A stretch of DNA of 6,179 nucleotides from an uncultured Treponema sp. (GTDB lineage: Bacteria; Spirochaetota; Spirochaetia; Treponematales; Treponemataceae): NCBI GenBank assembly GCA_905372345.1, contig CAJPPE010000104.1, forward strand, positions 1 through 6,179. Reading direction: 5' to 3'. Positions 1 through 6,179 of this stretch are shown here, piece by piece. The notes beneath the pieces are model-generated. The model had not been told where the DNA came from. It did not search any database and saw only the letters and a list, made by a program, of their open reading frames with translations. The position numbers and the translations under genes were made by a program. Each line of letters begins with the position of its first letter. Within the stretch, counting starts at the first letter, position 1.

Positions 1-34
1 GTTCTATATTTTAACATTTTTGATTTTTTTTGCC

Positions 35-63
35 TTGCATATTTTTTATTTATATGATAAAAT
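35..63 (+). promoter_or_regulatory. Putative sigma70-type promoter for the atp cluster
   Basis: A TTGCAT -35-like hexamer (35-40) is followed after 17 bp by TAAAAT (58-63), which is preceded by TG at 55-56 and so resembles an extended -10. An overlapping alternative pair, TTGCCT (30-35) and TATGAT (53-58), also has a 17-bp spacer. The region upstream is T-rich. Transcription would start near 69-71, about 75 bases before the atpA start codon. This is pattern matching only. AT-rich DNA gives chance matches, and the true operon promoter could lie before an upstream gene outside the window. Confidence 0.45.
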
Positions 64-72
64 GTAGGAGTT

Positions 73-94
73 GTTTTGTAAATTTTTACAAAAC
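73..94. repeat. Perfect 10-bp inverted repeat in the atpA leader
   Basis: The arms GTTTTGTAAA (73-82) and TTTACAAAAC (85-94) are exact reverse complements separated by TT. The repeat starts a few bases after the predicted transcription start and ends 52 bases before the atpA start codon. It could be an operator for a dimeric repressor or a hairpin at the 5' end of the mRNA. It does not look like an intrinsic terminator, because the arms are AT-rich and no T-run follows (the next bases are GGCTTTTAAA). The symmetry is seen directly; the function is not known. Confidence 0.6.
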
Positions 95-135
95 GGCTTT
101 TAAACTTAGGATATGTGCTTTATTATACAGTATTT

Positions 136-139
136 GGAG
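136..139 (+). promoter_or_regulatory. Ribosome binding site of atpA
   Basis: GGAG lies 7 bases before the ATG at 147. It decides the start in favour of 147 over the far upstream in-frame ATG at 30, and over the ATG at 142, which reads only two codons before a stop. Confidence 0.8.
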
Positions 140-146
140 TTATGAT

Positions 147-1916
147 ATGACTAAAACAAAAGGAAAAGTAGTCGGTATTAACGGTAACATGATAAGCGTT
201 GCTTTTGAAGGCTTGGTTACCCTTAACGAGGTAGGCTATGTTGAGGTTGGTTCAAAAAAACTAAAAAGCGAGGTAATCCGTATTCGGGGAGAAGTAGCTC
301 AGCTTCAAGTATTTGAAATTACAAAGGGAATAAAGGTCGGTGACCCCGTCGAGTTTACCGAAGATCTTCTTTCGGTAGAGTTAGGCCCAGGTCTTTTAGG
401 TCAAGTTTATGACGGACTGCAAAATCCCTTGCCTGAGCTTGCAGAACAAGCCGGTTACTTTTTAGAAAGAGGTATCTACTTAAACGCTCTTTCCCGAACG
501 GCAAAATGGCACTTTACTCCATCTGCTAAAGAAGGAGATACCCTTAAGCGTGCAGACTTGCTGGGAACCGTACCTGAAGGCAGTTTTACCCACCGCATCA
601 TGATTCCTTTTAACATGTATGGAACTTATAAATTAAAATCTATAAAATCTGAAGGCGATTATACCGTAGATGATACAATAGCCGAGGTTACGGACGAAAG
701 AGGAAACGTAATACCTCTTACCATGAGTTTTAAGTGGCCTGTAAAACGTGCAATCGACTGTTATGCAGAGCGCTTAAAGCCGACGGAAACCTTGGTTACA
801 AAGATGAGAACAATGGATACATTTTTCCCTGTTGCAAAGGGCGGAACCTATTGTATTCCCGGCCCCTTCGGTGCAGGAAAAACCGTTTTGCAGCATGCTA
901 CCAGCCGAAATGCCGATGTCGACATCGTTATTATTGCAGCCTGCGGTGAGCGTGCCGGTGAAGTTGTAGAAACTCTTACCGAATTCCCTGAGCTTAAAGA
1001 CCCCAAAACGGGCCGAACCCTCATGGAGCGAACGATAATTATCTGTAACACGTCTTCAATGCCCGTTGCTGCCCGTGAAGCTTCGGTTTATACAGGCGTA
1101 ACTCTTGCAGAATACTACCGCCAAATGGGCTTGGACGTTCTTCTTCTTGCAGACTCTACCAGCCGATGGGCTCAAGCTCTTCGAGAGATGTCGGGGCGCT
1201 TGGAAGAAATCCCCGGTGAAGAAGCATTCCCTGCCTATCTTGAATCCTACATTGCCGCCTTCTACGAAAGAGCCGGTATTGTCCGCCTAAGCGACGGTTC
1301 AAAGGGTTCCGTTACAATCGGAGGAACCGTATCTCCTGCTGGCGGTAACTTTGAAGAGCCCGTAACTCAGGCCACGCTAAAGGTAGTAGGAGCCTTCCAC
1401 GGTCTTTCACGAGAAAGGTCCGATGCCCGAAAGTATCCGGCAATTCACCCCCTCGATTCTTGGTCAAAATATCCCAGCGTTCTTCCGTTAGAACAAGTTA
1501 AATACGGAAGAAGCTTTTTACGCCGAGGAACCGAGGTCGAACAGATGATGAAGGTTGTAGGTGAAGAAGGAACAAGTATCGAAGACTTTATCGTTTACTT
1601 AAAAGGCGACTTACTCGATGCCGTTTACTTGCAGCAAAACTCCTTTGATAAGGTAGATGATGCAGTTTCGGTTGAGCGCCAGCAGCACATATATAATATT
1701 TTGGTTGAAATTTTAGGCACTTCATTTAAATTTGTTTCAAAGGATGAAGCCCGCTCTTATTTCAGCAAACTTAAACTTATGTTCATCGACTATAACTACT
1801 CGCCTTGGGGCTCGGATGCATTTAAATCCCATGAAGACGGAATTAAAAAGCACATCGCCGAAAAAGCGGATAGCTTAGATGAGAGTGCAAAAAAATTATT
1901 GAAGCAGGCGGTGTAA
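147..1916 (+). CDS. atpA: V-type ATPase catalytic subunit A
   Basis: This is the catalytic subunit that binds and hydrolyses ATP in the A3B3 headpiece on the cytoplasmic side. The start at 147 gives 589 residues, normal for bacterial and archaeal A subunits, beginning [14 protein letters not shown] in a beta-barrel domain. A bulge region specific to A subunits follows; the stretch around W121 (WHFTP) is its family mark. The Walker A loop GPFGAGKT is at 239-246, the CGER motif with the expected catalytic Glu is at 266-269 (E268), and the Walker B strand LLLAD ends at D336 and runs into STSRW. The ATP synthase alpha/beta signature, [10 protein letters not shown], is at 431-440. An in-frame ORF extends upstream to 30, but those codons are AT-rich, overlap the likely promoter and do not resemble the family. 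The stop is one base before atpB. All key residues are present, so the protein should be active. An F-type beta subunit is excluded by the bulge region and the V-type Walker A. Confidence 0.97.
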   Translation: MTKTKGKVVGINGNMISVAFEGLVTLNEVGYVEVGSKKLKSEVIRIRGEVAQLQVFEITKGIKVGDPVEFTEDLLSVELGPGLLGQVYDGLQNPLPELAEQAGYFLERGIYLNALSRTAKWHFTPSAKEGDTLKRADLLGTVPEGSFTHRIMIPFNMYGTYKLKSIKSEGDYTVDDTIAEVTDERGNVIPLTMSFKWPVKRAIDCYAERLKPTETLVTKMRTMDTFFPVAKGGTYCIPGPFGAGKTVLQHATSRNADVDIVIIAACGERAGEVVETLTEFPELKDPKTGRTLMERTIIICNTSSMPVAAREASVYTGVTLAEYYRQMGLDVLLLADSTSRWAQALREMSGRLEEIPGEEAFPAYLESYIAAFYERAGIVRLSDGSKGSVTIGGTVSPAGGNFEEPVTQATLKVVGAFHGLSRERSDARKYPAIHPLDSWSKYPSVLPLEQVKYGRSFLRRGTEVEQMMKVVGEEGTSIEDFIVYLKGDLLDAVYLQQNSFDKVDDAVSVERQQHIYNILVEILGTSFKFVSKDEARSYFSKLKLMFIDYNYSPWGSDAFKSHEDGIKKHIAEKADSLDESAKKLLKQAV

Positions 1917-1917
1917 G

Positions 1918-3213
1918 ATGAAAAAGGTATATAGTAAAATAGAATCGATTAACGGTTCGGTTATTACGGTTAAGGCCGACGGCGTATCATACGGAGAATT
2001 GGCTGAAGTTCAAACCCGTTTCGGAGCCTCTCTTGCAGAAGTCAATAAGCTTGACGGAGACTTGGTTTCATTGCAGGTTTTTGCAGGAGGCCGAGGTGTT
2101 TCAACCGGAGATGAGGTACGCTTTTTAGGCAAGGAAATGCAGGTAAGCTATTCCGAAGACTTGCTCGGACGTATTTTTAACGGTTCAGGCGATCCGCGGG
2201 ATTCAGGCCCTGCTTTAAAGGATAACATGATTCCCATAGGCGGCCCTTCGGTAAACCCCTCAAAGCGTATTCTTGCAAACAGAATGATCAGAACCGGTAT
2301 TCCGATGATCGACGTATTTAACACCCTCGTCGTTTCTCAAAAGCTGCCCATATTTTCAAGCTCCGGAGAGCCTTATAACGAGCTTTTAGCCCGAATAGCC
2401 ATGCAGGCCGAGGTTGATGTAATTATCTTGGGCGGAATGGGCTTAAAATATGACGATTATCTTTATTTTAAGGACACCCTTGAAGAAGCCGGTGCTTTGA
2501 GCCGAACTGCCATGTTTGTTCATACGGCTGCTGACCCGACAGTTGAATGCCTTATGATTCCCGATATGTGTCTTGCAGTTGCGGAAAAATTTGCCATTGC
2601 AGGTAAGGACGTATTGGTTCTTTTAACCGATATGACAAACTTTGCAGATGCAATGAAAGAAATAGCTATTATTCAGGAACAGGTTCCTTCAAACCGAGGT
2701 TATCCCGGAGACCTTTACAGTCAGCTTGCAGCCCGCTATGAAAAGGCTGTAGACTTTGCCGATGCAGGTTCCGTTACGGTCTTGGCCGTTACCACAATGC
2801 CGGGCGATGACGTAACTCATCCGGTTCCCGATAACACCGGTTATATTACCGAGGGTCAGTTCTATCTTAAAAACGGACGAATTGAGCCCTTCGGAAGTCT
2901 TTCACGATTAAAGCAAAACGTAAACGGTAAAACAAGGGATGACCACCGTGCCTTGATGGACAATATGATTAAGCTATACGCCTCATATAAAGATACATTG
3001 GAAAAGAAGTCCATGGGCTTTATGATGAGCGAATGGGACGAAAAGCTCCTAAAATACGGTGCAAAATTCGAATCGGGAATGATGGACTTGTCCGTAAATA
3101 TTCCGCTTGAAGATGCCCTCAACCTAGGCTGGAAAATTCTTGCCGAATGTTTTACCCGTGAAGAAACAGGTATTAAATCCGACTTGGTAAATAAGTACTG
3201 GCCGGCAAACTAA
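1918..3213 (+). CDS. atpB: V-type ATPase regulatory subunit B
   Basis: This is the non-catalytic partner of subunit A. It alternates with A in the A3B3 ring and completes the catalytic sites at the interfaces. It has 431 residues, slightly shorter than the roughly 460 common in other V/A-type B subunits. The P-loop position carries SSSGEPYN (147-154), lacking the GKT of a working nucleotide loop, as is normal for B. The family stretch from P302 to Q314 ([13 protein letters not shown]) is conserved. R330, in the SLSRL motif, matches the arginine finger reaching the active site of A, as known for Enterococcus hirae [14 protein letters not shown] begins at P263. The ATG follows the atpA stop after one base, and the G-rich AGGCGG just inside the end of atpA can serve as its ribosome binding site, so translation is probably coupled and keeps A and B equal. 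No truncation or frameshift is seen. Confidence 0.97.
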   Translation: MKKVYSKIESINGSVITVKADGVSYGELAEVQTRFGASLAEVNKLDGDLVSLQVFAGGRGVSTGDEVRFLGKEMQVSYSEDLLGRIFNGSGDPRDSGPALKDNMIPIGGPSVNPSKRILANRMIRTGIPMIDVFNTLVVSQKLPIFSSSGEPYNELLARIAMQAEVDVIILGGMGLKYDDYLYFKDTLEEAGALSRTAMFVHTAADPTVECLMIPDMCLAVAEKFAIAGKDVLVLLTDMTNFADAMKEIAIIQEQVPSNRGYPGDLYSQLAARYEKAVDFADAGSVTVLAVTTMPGDDVTHPVPDNTGYITEGQFYLKNGRIEPFGSLSRLKQNVNGKTRDDHRALMDNMIKLYASYKDTLEKKSMGFMMSEWDEKLLKYGAKFESGMMDLSVNIPLEDALNLGWKILAECFTREETGIKSDLVNKYWPAN

Positions 3214-3217
3214 AGGG
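3213..3217 (+). promoter_or_regulatory. Ribosome binding site of atpD
   Basis: AAGGG, overlapping the last base of the atpB stop codon, lies 6 bases before the ATG at 3224. The whole intergenic gap is 10 bases, which leaves no room for an independent promoter there. Confidence 0.7.
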
Positions 3218-3223
3218 TAGGCT

Positions 3224-3838
3224 ATGGCGATAAAACTGACAAAAAATGAGCTGAAGAATCAAAAAGAATCTTTAAAAATGTACAGAAGATACTTGCCGAC
3301 TCTTCAGCTCAAAAAACAGCAGCTTCAAACCGAAATCCGCACCATTGAGTCCAGAGCTAAAGAAGTAAGGCTTCACAGAGATGCCCTTAATCGGGAATTC
3401 GAAGACTGGGTAGCGGTATTCGGCGAGCAAAATGTTTTTCAGCCCTCGATGGTTAAGATAAAGGAGCTTTTAACTTCAACCGGCAATATTGCGGGAGTGA
3501 GTATTCCTGTTTTTTCCGGTGCGGAATTTGAACGCTCTAAATATGATCTTTATAAGACTCCTCTTTGGGTTGATACGGCTGCCGAAAAATTGCAGGAAGT
3601 TTTGAGCTTAGACCTTGAAGCAAAGGTGCTTGATGAACAAGTCCGCCTATTGAATTCGGAGCTTAGAACGACCACTCAGCGCGTAAACCTCTTTGAAAAG
3701 GTTAAGATACCCGAAACTAGGGCAAACATAAAAAAGATAACGGTTTATTTGGGCGATCAACAGGTTGCAGCTGTTGTTCGCGGTAAGATTTCAAAAAAGA
3801 ACCTGGAAAAGGTTCATGATAAGGATGAAGCTCTATGA
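3224..3838 (+). CDS. atpD: V-type ATPase central stalk subunit D
   Basis: Subunit D is the rotor axle that passes through the A3B3 ring and transmits torque to the membrane ring. The protein has 204 residues, close to the usual size. It shows the family's layout: a long charged N-terminal helix (about residues 5-60, beginning [13 protein letters not shown]), a middle segment with a less helical central part (about 70-115), and a second long helix (about 118-165) ending in the diagnostic [14 protein letters not shown] stretch. The two helices would pair as the antiparallel coiled coil of the axle. The C-terminal tail is lysine-rich. It sits 10 bases after atpB, and its stop overlaps the atpI start as ATGA. 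The F-type gamma subunit is not a good alternative, because the RVNLFEKV motif is typical of V-type D. Confidence 0.94.
   Translation: MAIKLTKNELKNQKESLKMYRRYLPTLQLKKQQLQTEIRTIESRAKEVRLHRDALNREFEDWVAVFGEQNVFQPSMVKIKELLTSTGNIAGVSIPVFSGAEFERSKYDLYKTPLWVDTAAEKLQEVLSLDLEAKVLDEQVRLLNSELRTTTQRVNLFEKVKIPETRANIKKITVYLGDQQVAAVVRGKISKKNLEKVHDKDEAL
3821..3825 (+). promoter_or_regulatory. Ribosome binding site of atpI within atpD
   Basis: AAGGA lies 9 bases before the ATG at 3835, inside the final codons of atpD. With the ATGA stop/start overlap this supports translational coupling of atpI to atpD. It favours 3835 over the in-frame ATG at 3847. Confidence 0.65.
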
Positions 3839-5715
3839 TTGTACCGATGAAAAAAGTAACTCTTTTAGTCTTAAAAAATGAGCAGCGTCATGCCTTAAAA
3901 GATTTAAGAAAATTAGGGCTTTTACATATCGAAGACCGTCCTGCAAACGGTACCTTGATAAACGAGCTAAAGTCAGAAAAAAATGATATAACTCTTGCTA
4001 TGAGCCTTTTAACGGAATATCTTCCCAAAAAAGAGAAAAAAGGAGTAACTCCTCCCTCTCTTTTAAGCGAAGAAGATACCCTTACCTTTGTAGATTCAGT
4101 CTTGTCCTTAACAGCTTCTTATAAGAGCAATATGGAAGAATCTGCAAGGCTTTCAGGCGAAATAGCATCTTATGCCGAGTGGGGAGAAATAAATACTGCC
4201 GATTTTAATTTCTTGGAAGAAAAAGGTGTCTATCTTTTTCCTGCAACTACCTCATTAAAAACTTATTCTTACCTTTCCGAAGATATTAAGACTATTTTAG
4301 TGGGGCAGGGGAAAACGGGGGTAAGGTTTTTAATCTGGAGTGAAACAAATGCTCTTCCGGCTGACTTGCCTCAGGATATTATCCCCTTAAAACTGCCTGA
4401 AACTTCCGTTAAGGCCTTAAAAGAAAAACTTAAGAGTTTAACGGCTAAGATTTCTTCTTACAAGCAGGAAATGACAAAGATGTCTGCCTACTTAAACTCC
4501 CTCCGTGCCTTGGACGAAATTGTCACCAAGAAACTTCAATTTGAGATTGTGCATGAGGGTATGCAGACGATAGATTTCGGCGATCAAGATGATAAAGAGA
4601 GGGTTCAGCTTGTTTGGCTTACAGGTTATATTCCATGCGAAGATGAAGCAAACCTTTCTTCCCTCGCAAAGGAAAAGTCTTGGGCCTATATTTCTCAAGA
4701 TCCTGAAGAAGAAGATCCAGTACCTACAAAGATAAAATACAATAAAATAACTGCTGTTATAGCACCCTTAACGGACTTTTTAGGTACTGTTCCGGGCTAT
4801 AGAGAGCCGGATATTTCGATTTGGTTTTTACTCTTTTTCGGTATTTTCTTTGCAATGATTTTCGGTGACGGAGGTTACGGTCTTTTAACAATAGCCATTT
4901 CTATAGGTATGATGGTTAAAGCAAAAGCAAAGGGCAAAAAAATTACGACGGCAATGCAAATGTTTTTGTATTTAGGAGTAATGACTACAATTTGGGGTGT
5001 TCTTACCTGTTCGTGGTTTGGAGCGGATCCTGTATATTTGCCTGAGGCTTTAAAATCAATTGCTATACACGGAATATCGGCTATGGAAAAAGCGGGCGTG
5101 CGTAATAAAAATATTATGCATGTTTCTTTTAGTATTGGTATCATTCATCTATCCATAGCTCACATAATAGGTATTATACGCAACCGTAAGTCATTAAAAC
5201 TTTTGTCAGATGCAGGTTCTTTGAGCATGCTTATAGGAATGTATTTTGTTATTCTTAACATTATAATAAGTGCCGAAAAATATCCTATAACTAATGCAGT
5301 TAAGTTATGTATACTGATAGGTTTTATTGTAAATTTTATATTTGCAAATTACGAAGGAAGTGTACTAAAATCCATAGGTGAAGCCTGTAAAAATCTTATA
5401 AGTATGATTTTAGGTTTGGTAAATGTATTTTCGGATTTAATGAGTTATATAAGACTGTGGGCCGTAGGACTTGCAGGAGGTGCCATAAGTATGACGGTTA
5501 ATACAATGGCCGGTCCTATGCTGGGAGGTTTTATTATCTTTATAGGTATTGTTCTTCTTGTATTCGGTCACGGTTTAAATTGCATTATGAACGTTCTTTC
5601 GGTTATTGTTCATGGTGTGAGGTTAAACACAATGGAATTTTCAACCCATGTAGGCTTGACTTGGTCAGGCTTTAAATATATGCCTTTTTCTGAAAAAGAA
5701 ATGGCGGAAAAATAG
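3835..5715 (+). CDS. atpI: V-type ATPase membrane stator subunit I (a-subunit)
   Basis: This is the membrane subunit equivalent to eukaryotic subunit a. It provides the two ion half-channels against the K ring and anchors the peripheral stalks. The protein has 626 residues. The N-terminal half (about 1-325) is soluble, charged and helical, the cytoplasmic arm expected to contact the stalks. The C-terminal half is membrane-embedded, with hydrophobic segments near 327-345, 350-366, 374-396, 428-448, 463-480, 488-507, 535-560 and 563-597. The loop FGDGGYGL (343-350) is a family mark. R540, in [13 protein letters not shown], matches the essential arginine that releases ions from the rotor carboxylate. 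E601, in [10 protein letters not shown], is the conserved glutamate of the last helix. The start MIVPMKKV is typical of the family. The membrane half uses noticeably more ATA isoleucine codons than atpA and atpB. Helix borders are estimated by eye. This is not the small F-type AtpI, which shares only the symbol. Confidence 0.95.
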   Translation: MIVPMKKVTLLVLKNEQRHALKDLRKLGLLHIEDRPANGTLINELKSEKNDITLAMSLLTEYLPKKEKKGVTPPSLLSEEDTLTFVDSVLSLTASYKSNMEESARLSGEIASYAEWGEINTADFNFLEEKGVYLFPATTSLKTYSYLSEDIKTILVGQGKTGVRFLIWSETNALPADLPQDIIPLKLPETSVKALKEKLKSLTAKISSYKQEMTKMSAYLNSLRALDEIVTKKLQFEIVHEGMQTIDFGDQDDKERVQLVWLTGYIPCEDEANLSSLAKEKSWAYISQDPEEEDPVPTKIKYNKITAVIAPLTDFLGTVPGYREPDISIWFLLFFGIFFAMIFGDGGYGLLTIAISIGMMVKAKAKGKKITTAMQMFLYLGVMTTIWGVLTCSWFGADPVYLPEALKSIAIHGISAMEKAGVRNKNIMHVSFSIGIIHLSIAHIIGIIRNRKSLKLLSDAGSLSMLIGMYFVILNIIISAEKYPITNAVKLCILIGFIVNFIFANYEGSVLKSIGEACKNLISMILGLVNVFSDLMSYIRLWAVGLAGGAISMTVNTMAGPMLGGFIIFIGIVLLVFGHGLNCIMNVLSVIVHGVRLNTMEFSTHVGLTWSGFKYMPFSEKEMAEK

Positions 5716-5718
5716 GAG
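5714..5718 (+). promoter_or_regulatory. Ribosome binding site of atpK
   Basis: AGGAG overlaps the atpI stop codon and lies 7 bases before the ATG at 5726. It is the strongest Shine-Dalgarno match in the cluster, which fits the need for many K copies per complex. It selects 5726 over the in-frame ATG at 5741. Confidence 0.8.
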
Positions 5719-5725
5719 ATATTTT

Positions 5726-6160
5726 ATGAATAATTTTGGTATGTTTGGCGTTGCTGCGGTGTTGGGTATATCCGCCATAGGTTCTGCAATGGGATTGGCA
5801 ATTGCAGGTATGGGAACTATCGGTGCATGGAAACGATGTTACATGAACAATAAACCGGCCCCCTTTCTTATGCTTACCTATGCCGGTGCTCCTCTTACTC
5901 AAACTATCTACGGTTTTATTTTGATGATGTTTATGATTAGCTCAAAACACGATCCGTGGTTTTTATTGGGTTTGGGCACTGTTTGCGGTTTAGGTATTGC
6001 AGGTTCTGCTATTGCACAAGGTAAAGCTGCTGCTTCCGCTTCAGATGCATTCGGTGAAACAGGAAAAGGTTTTGCTCAATATCTAATGATCGTAGGTCTT
6101 TGCGAAACCGTTGCTCTATTTGTTATGGGCTTCGGTATGGCCATGATTTTAGCTTTCTAA
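5726..6160 (+). CDS. atpK: V-type ATPase proteolipid subunit K (c-ring)
   Basis: This subunit forms the rotating membrane ring that carries ions. The 144-residue protein is almost entirely hydrophobic, with four helices (about 5-34, 48-72, 77-108 and 114-143), i.e. two fused c-type hairpins. Both halves carry a GSA-type small-residue motif at the same place in their first helix (GSAMG and GSAIAQG), a trace of the duplication. Only the fourth helix has the ion-binding carboxylate, E127 (LCETVALF). The matching place in helix 2 has PLTQTIYGF. T58, Q59, Y62, Q98 and E127 correspond to the residues I recall as the Na+ site of Enterococcus hirae K, so Na+ coupling is a reasonable inference, though not proven. 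It starts 10 bases after atpI. The 144 residues are somewhat short against about 156 in E. hirae, and the stop codon is intact. Confidence 0.95.
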   Translation: MNNFGMFGVAAVLGISAIGSAMGLAIAGMGTIGAWKRCYMNNKPAPFLMLTYAGAPLTQTIYGFILMMFMISSKHDPWFLLGLGTVCGLGIAGSAIAQGKAAASASDAFGETGKGFAQYLMIVGLCETVALFVMGFGMAMILAF

Positions 6161-6179
6161 TCCTTAAAACCAATAAAGT

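Noticed and set aside
73..94. Intrinsic terminator of an upstream gene
   Set aside because: The stem is AT-rich and no T-run follows the second arm, so it does not fit a rho-independent terminator.
30..146. In-frame N-terminal extension of atpA beginning at an upstream ATG
   Set aside because: The extra 39 residues are Cys/Phe/Tyr-rich, the DNA overlaps promoter-like boxes and the inverted repeat, no ribosome binding site precedes position 30, and a good GGAG precedes the ATG at 147, where the family's N-terminus begins.
2353..2379. Damaged Walker A loop in AtpB suggesting a pseudogene
   Set aside because: B subunits of V/A-type ATPases naturally lack the GKT residues; the frame is intact and the arginine finger R330 is kept.
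2862..3122. Reverse-strand open frame opposite the 3' end of atpB
   Set aside because: It is fully inside a well-supported conserved gene, has no known motif and no evident ribosome binding site.
4875..5144. Reverse-strand open frame opposite the membrane half of atpI
   Set aside because: It is the complement of a hydrophobic coding region, which often stays open in an antisense frame; there is no independent evidence of a gene.
5672..5902. Reverse-strand open frame across the atpI/atpK junction
   Set aside because: It lies antisense to two clear genes, its translation has no recognisable domain, and it is explained by the codon structure of the + strand genes.
6161..6179. Possible terminator after atpK
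   Set aside because: Only 19 bases remain and they show no inverted repeat or T-run, so nothing can be supported.

Overview
The window holds one tightly packed gene cluster, all on the + strand, encoding five subunits of a bacterial V-type (V/A-type) rotary ATPase in the order atpA, atpB, atpD, atpI, atpK. It is neither a phage nor a defence island. The subunit order, the closely spaced A and B subunits, a 4-helix K proteolipid and the moderately AT-rich composition all fit a spirochaete. Treponema is my best guess, and an oral species such as T. denticola is plausible. This rests on gene order and remembered family resemblance; no search was run.

Layout: positions 1-146 are a T-rich leader with no convincing gene. 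It contains a plausible sigma70-type promoter (about 35-63), a perfect 10-bp inverted repeat just downstream (73-94) and a ribosome binding site for atpA. AtpA (147-1916) and AtpB (1918-3213) form the ATP-hydrolysing A3B3 headpiece. AtpD (3224-3838) is the central rotor stalk. AtpI (3835-5715) is the membrane stator with the ion half-channels. AtpK (5726-6160) is the ion-carrying rotor ring. Gene junctions are 1 nt, 10 nt, a 4-nt ATGA overlap and 10 nt, so the genes are very likely co-transcribed and partly translationally coupled. The last 19 bases show no terminator, so the transcript may continue beyond the window.

ATP hydrolysis at the A/B interfaces turns D and the K ring against AtpI, moving ions across the inner membrane; the reverse would make ATP. 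The most informative detail is in AtpK. It is a duplicated hairpin with a single carboxylate (E127). Its T58, Q59, Y62 and Q98 line up with the residues I recall as forming the Na+ pocket of the Enterococcus hirae K ring. That predicts a Na+-coupled enzyme that works better as a pump than as an ATP synthase. Genes for the peripheral and connecting subunits (E, G, C/d, F types) are not in this window. I found no evidence of an undescribed system; the main open points are ion specificity, the leader inverted repeat and the missing subunits.
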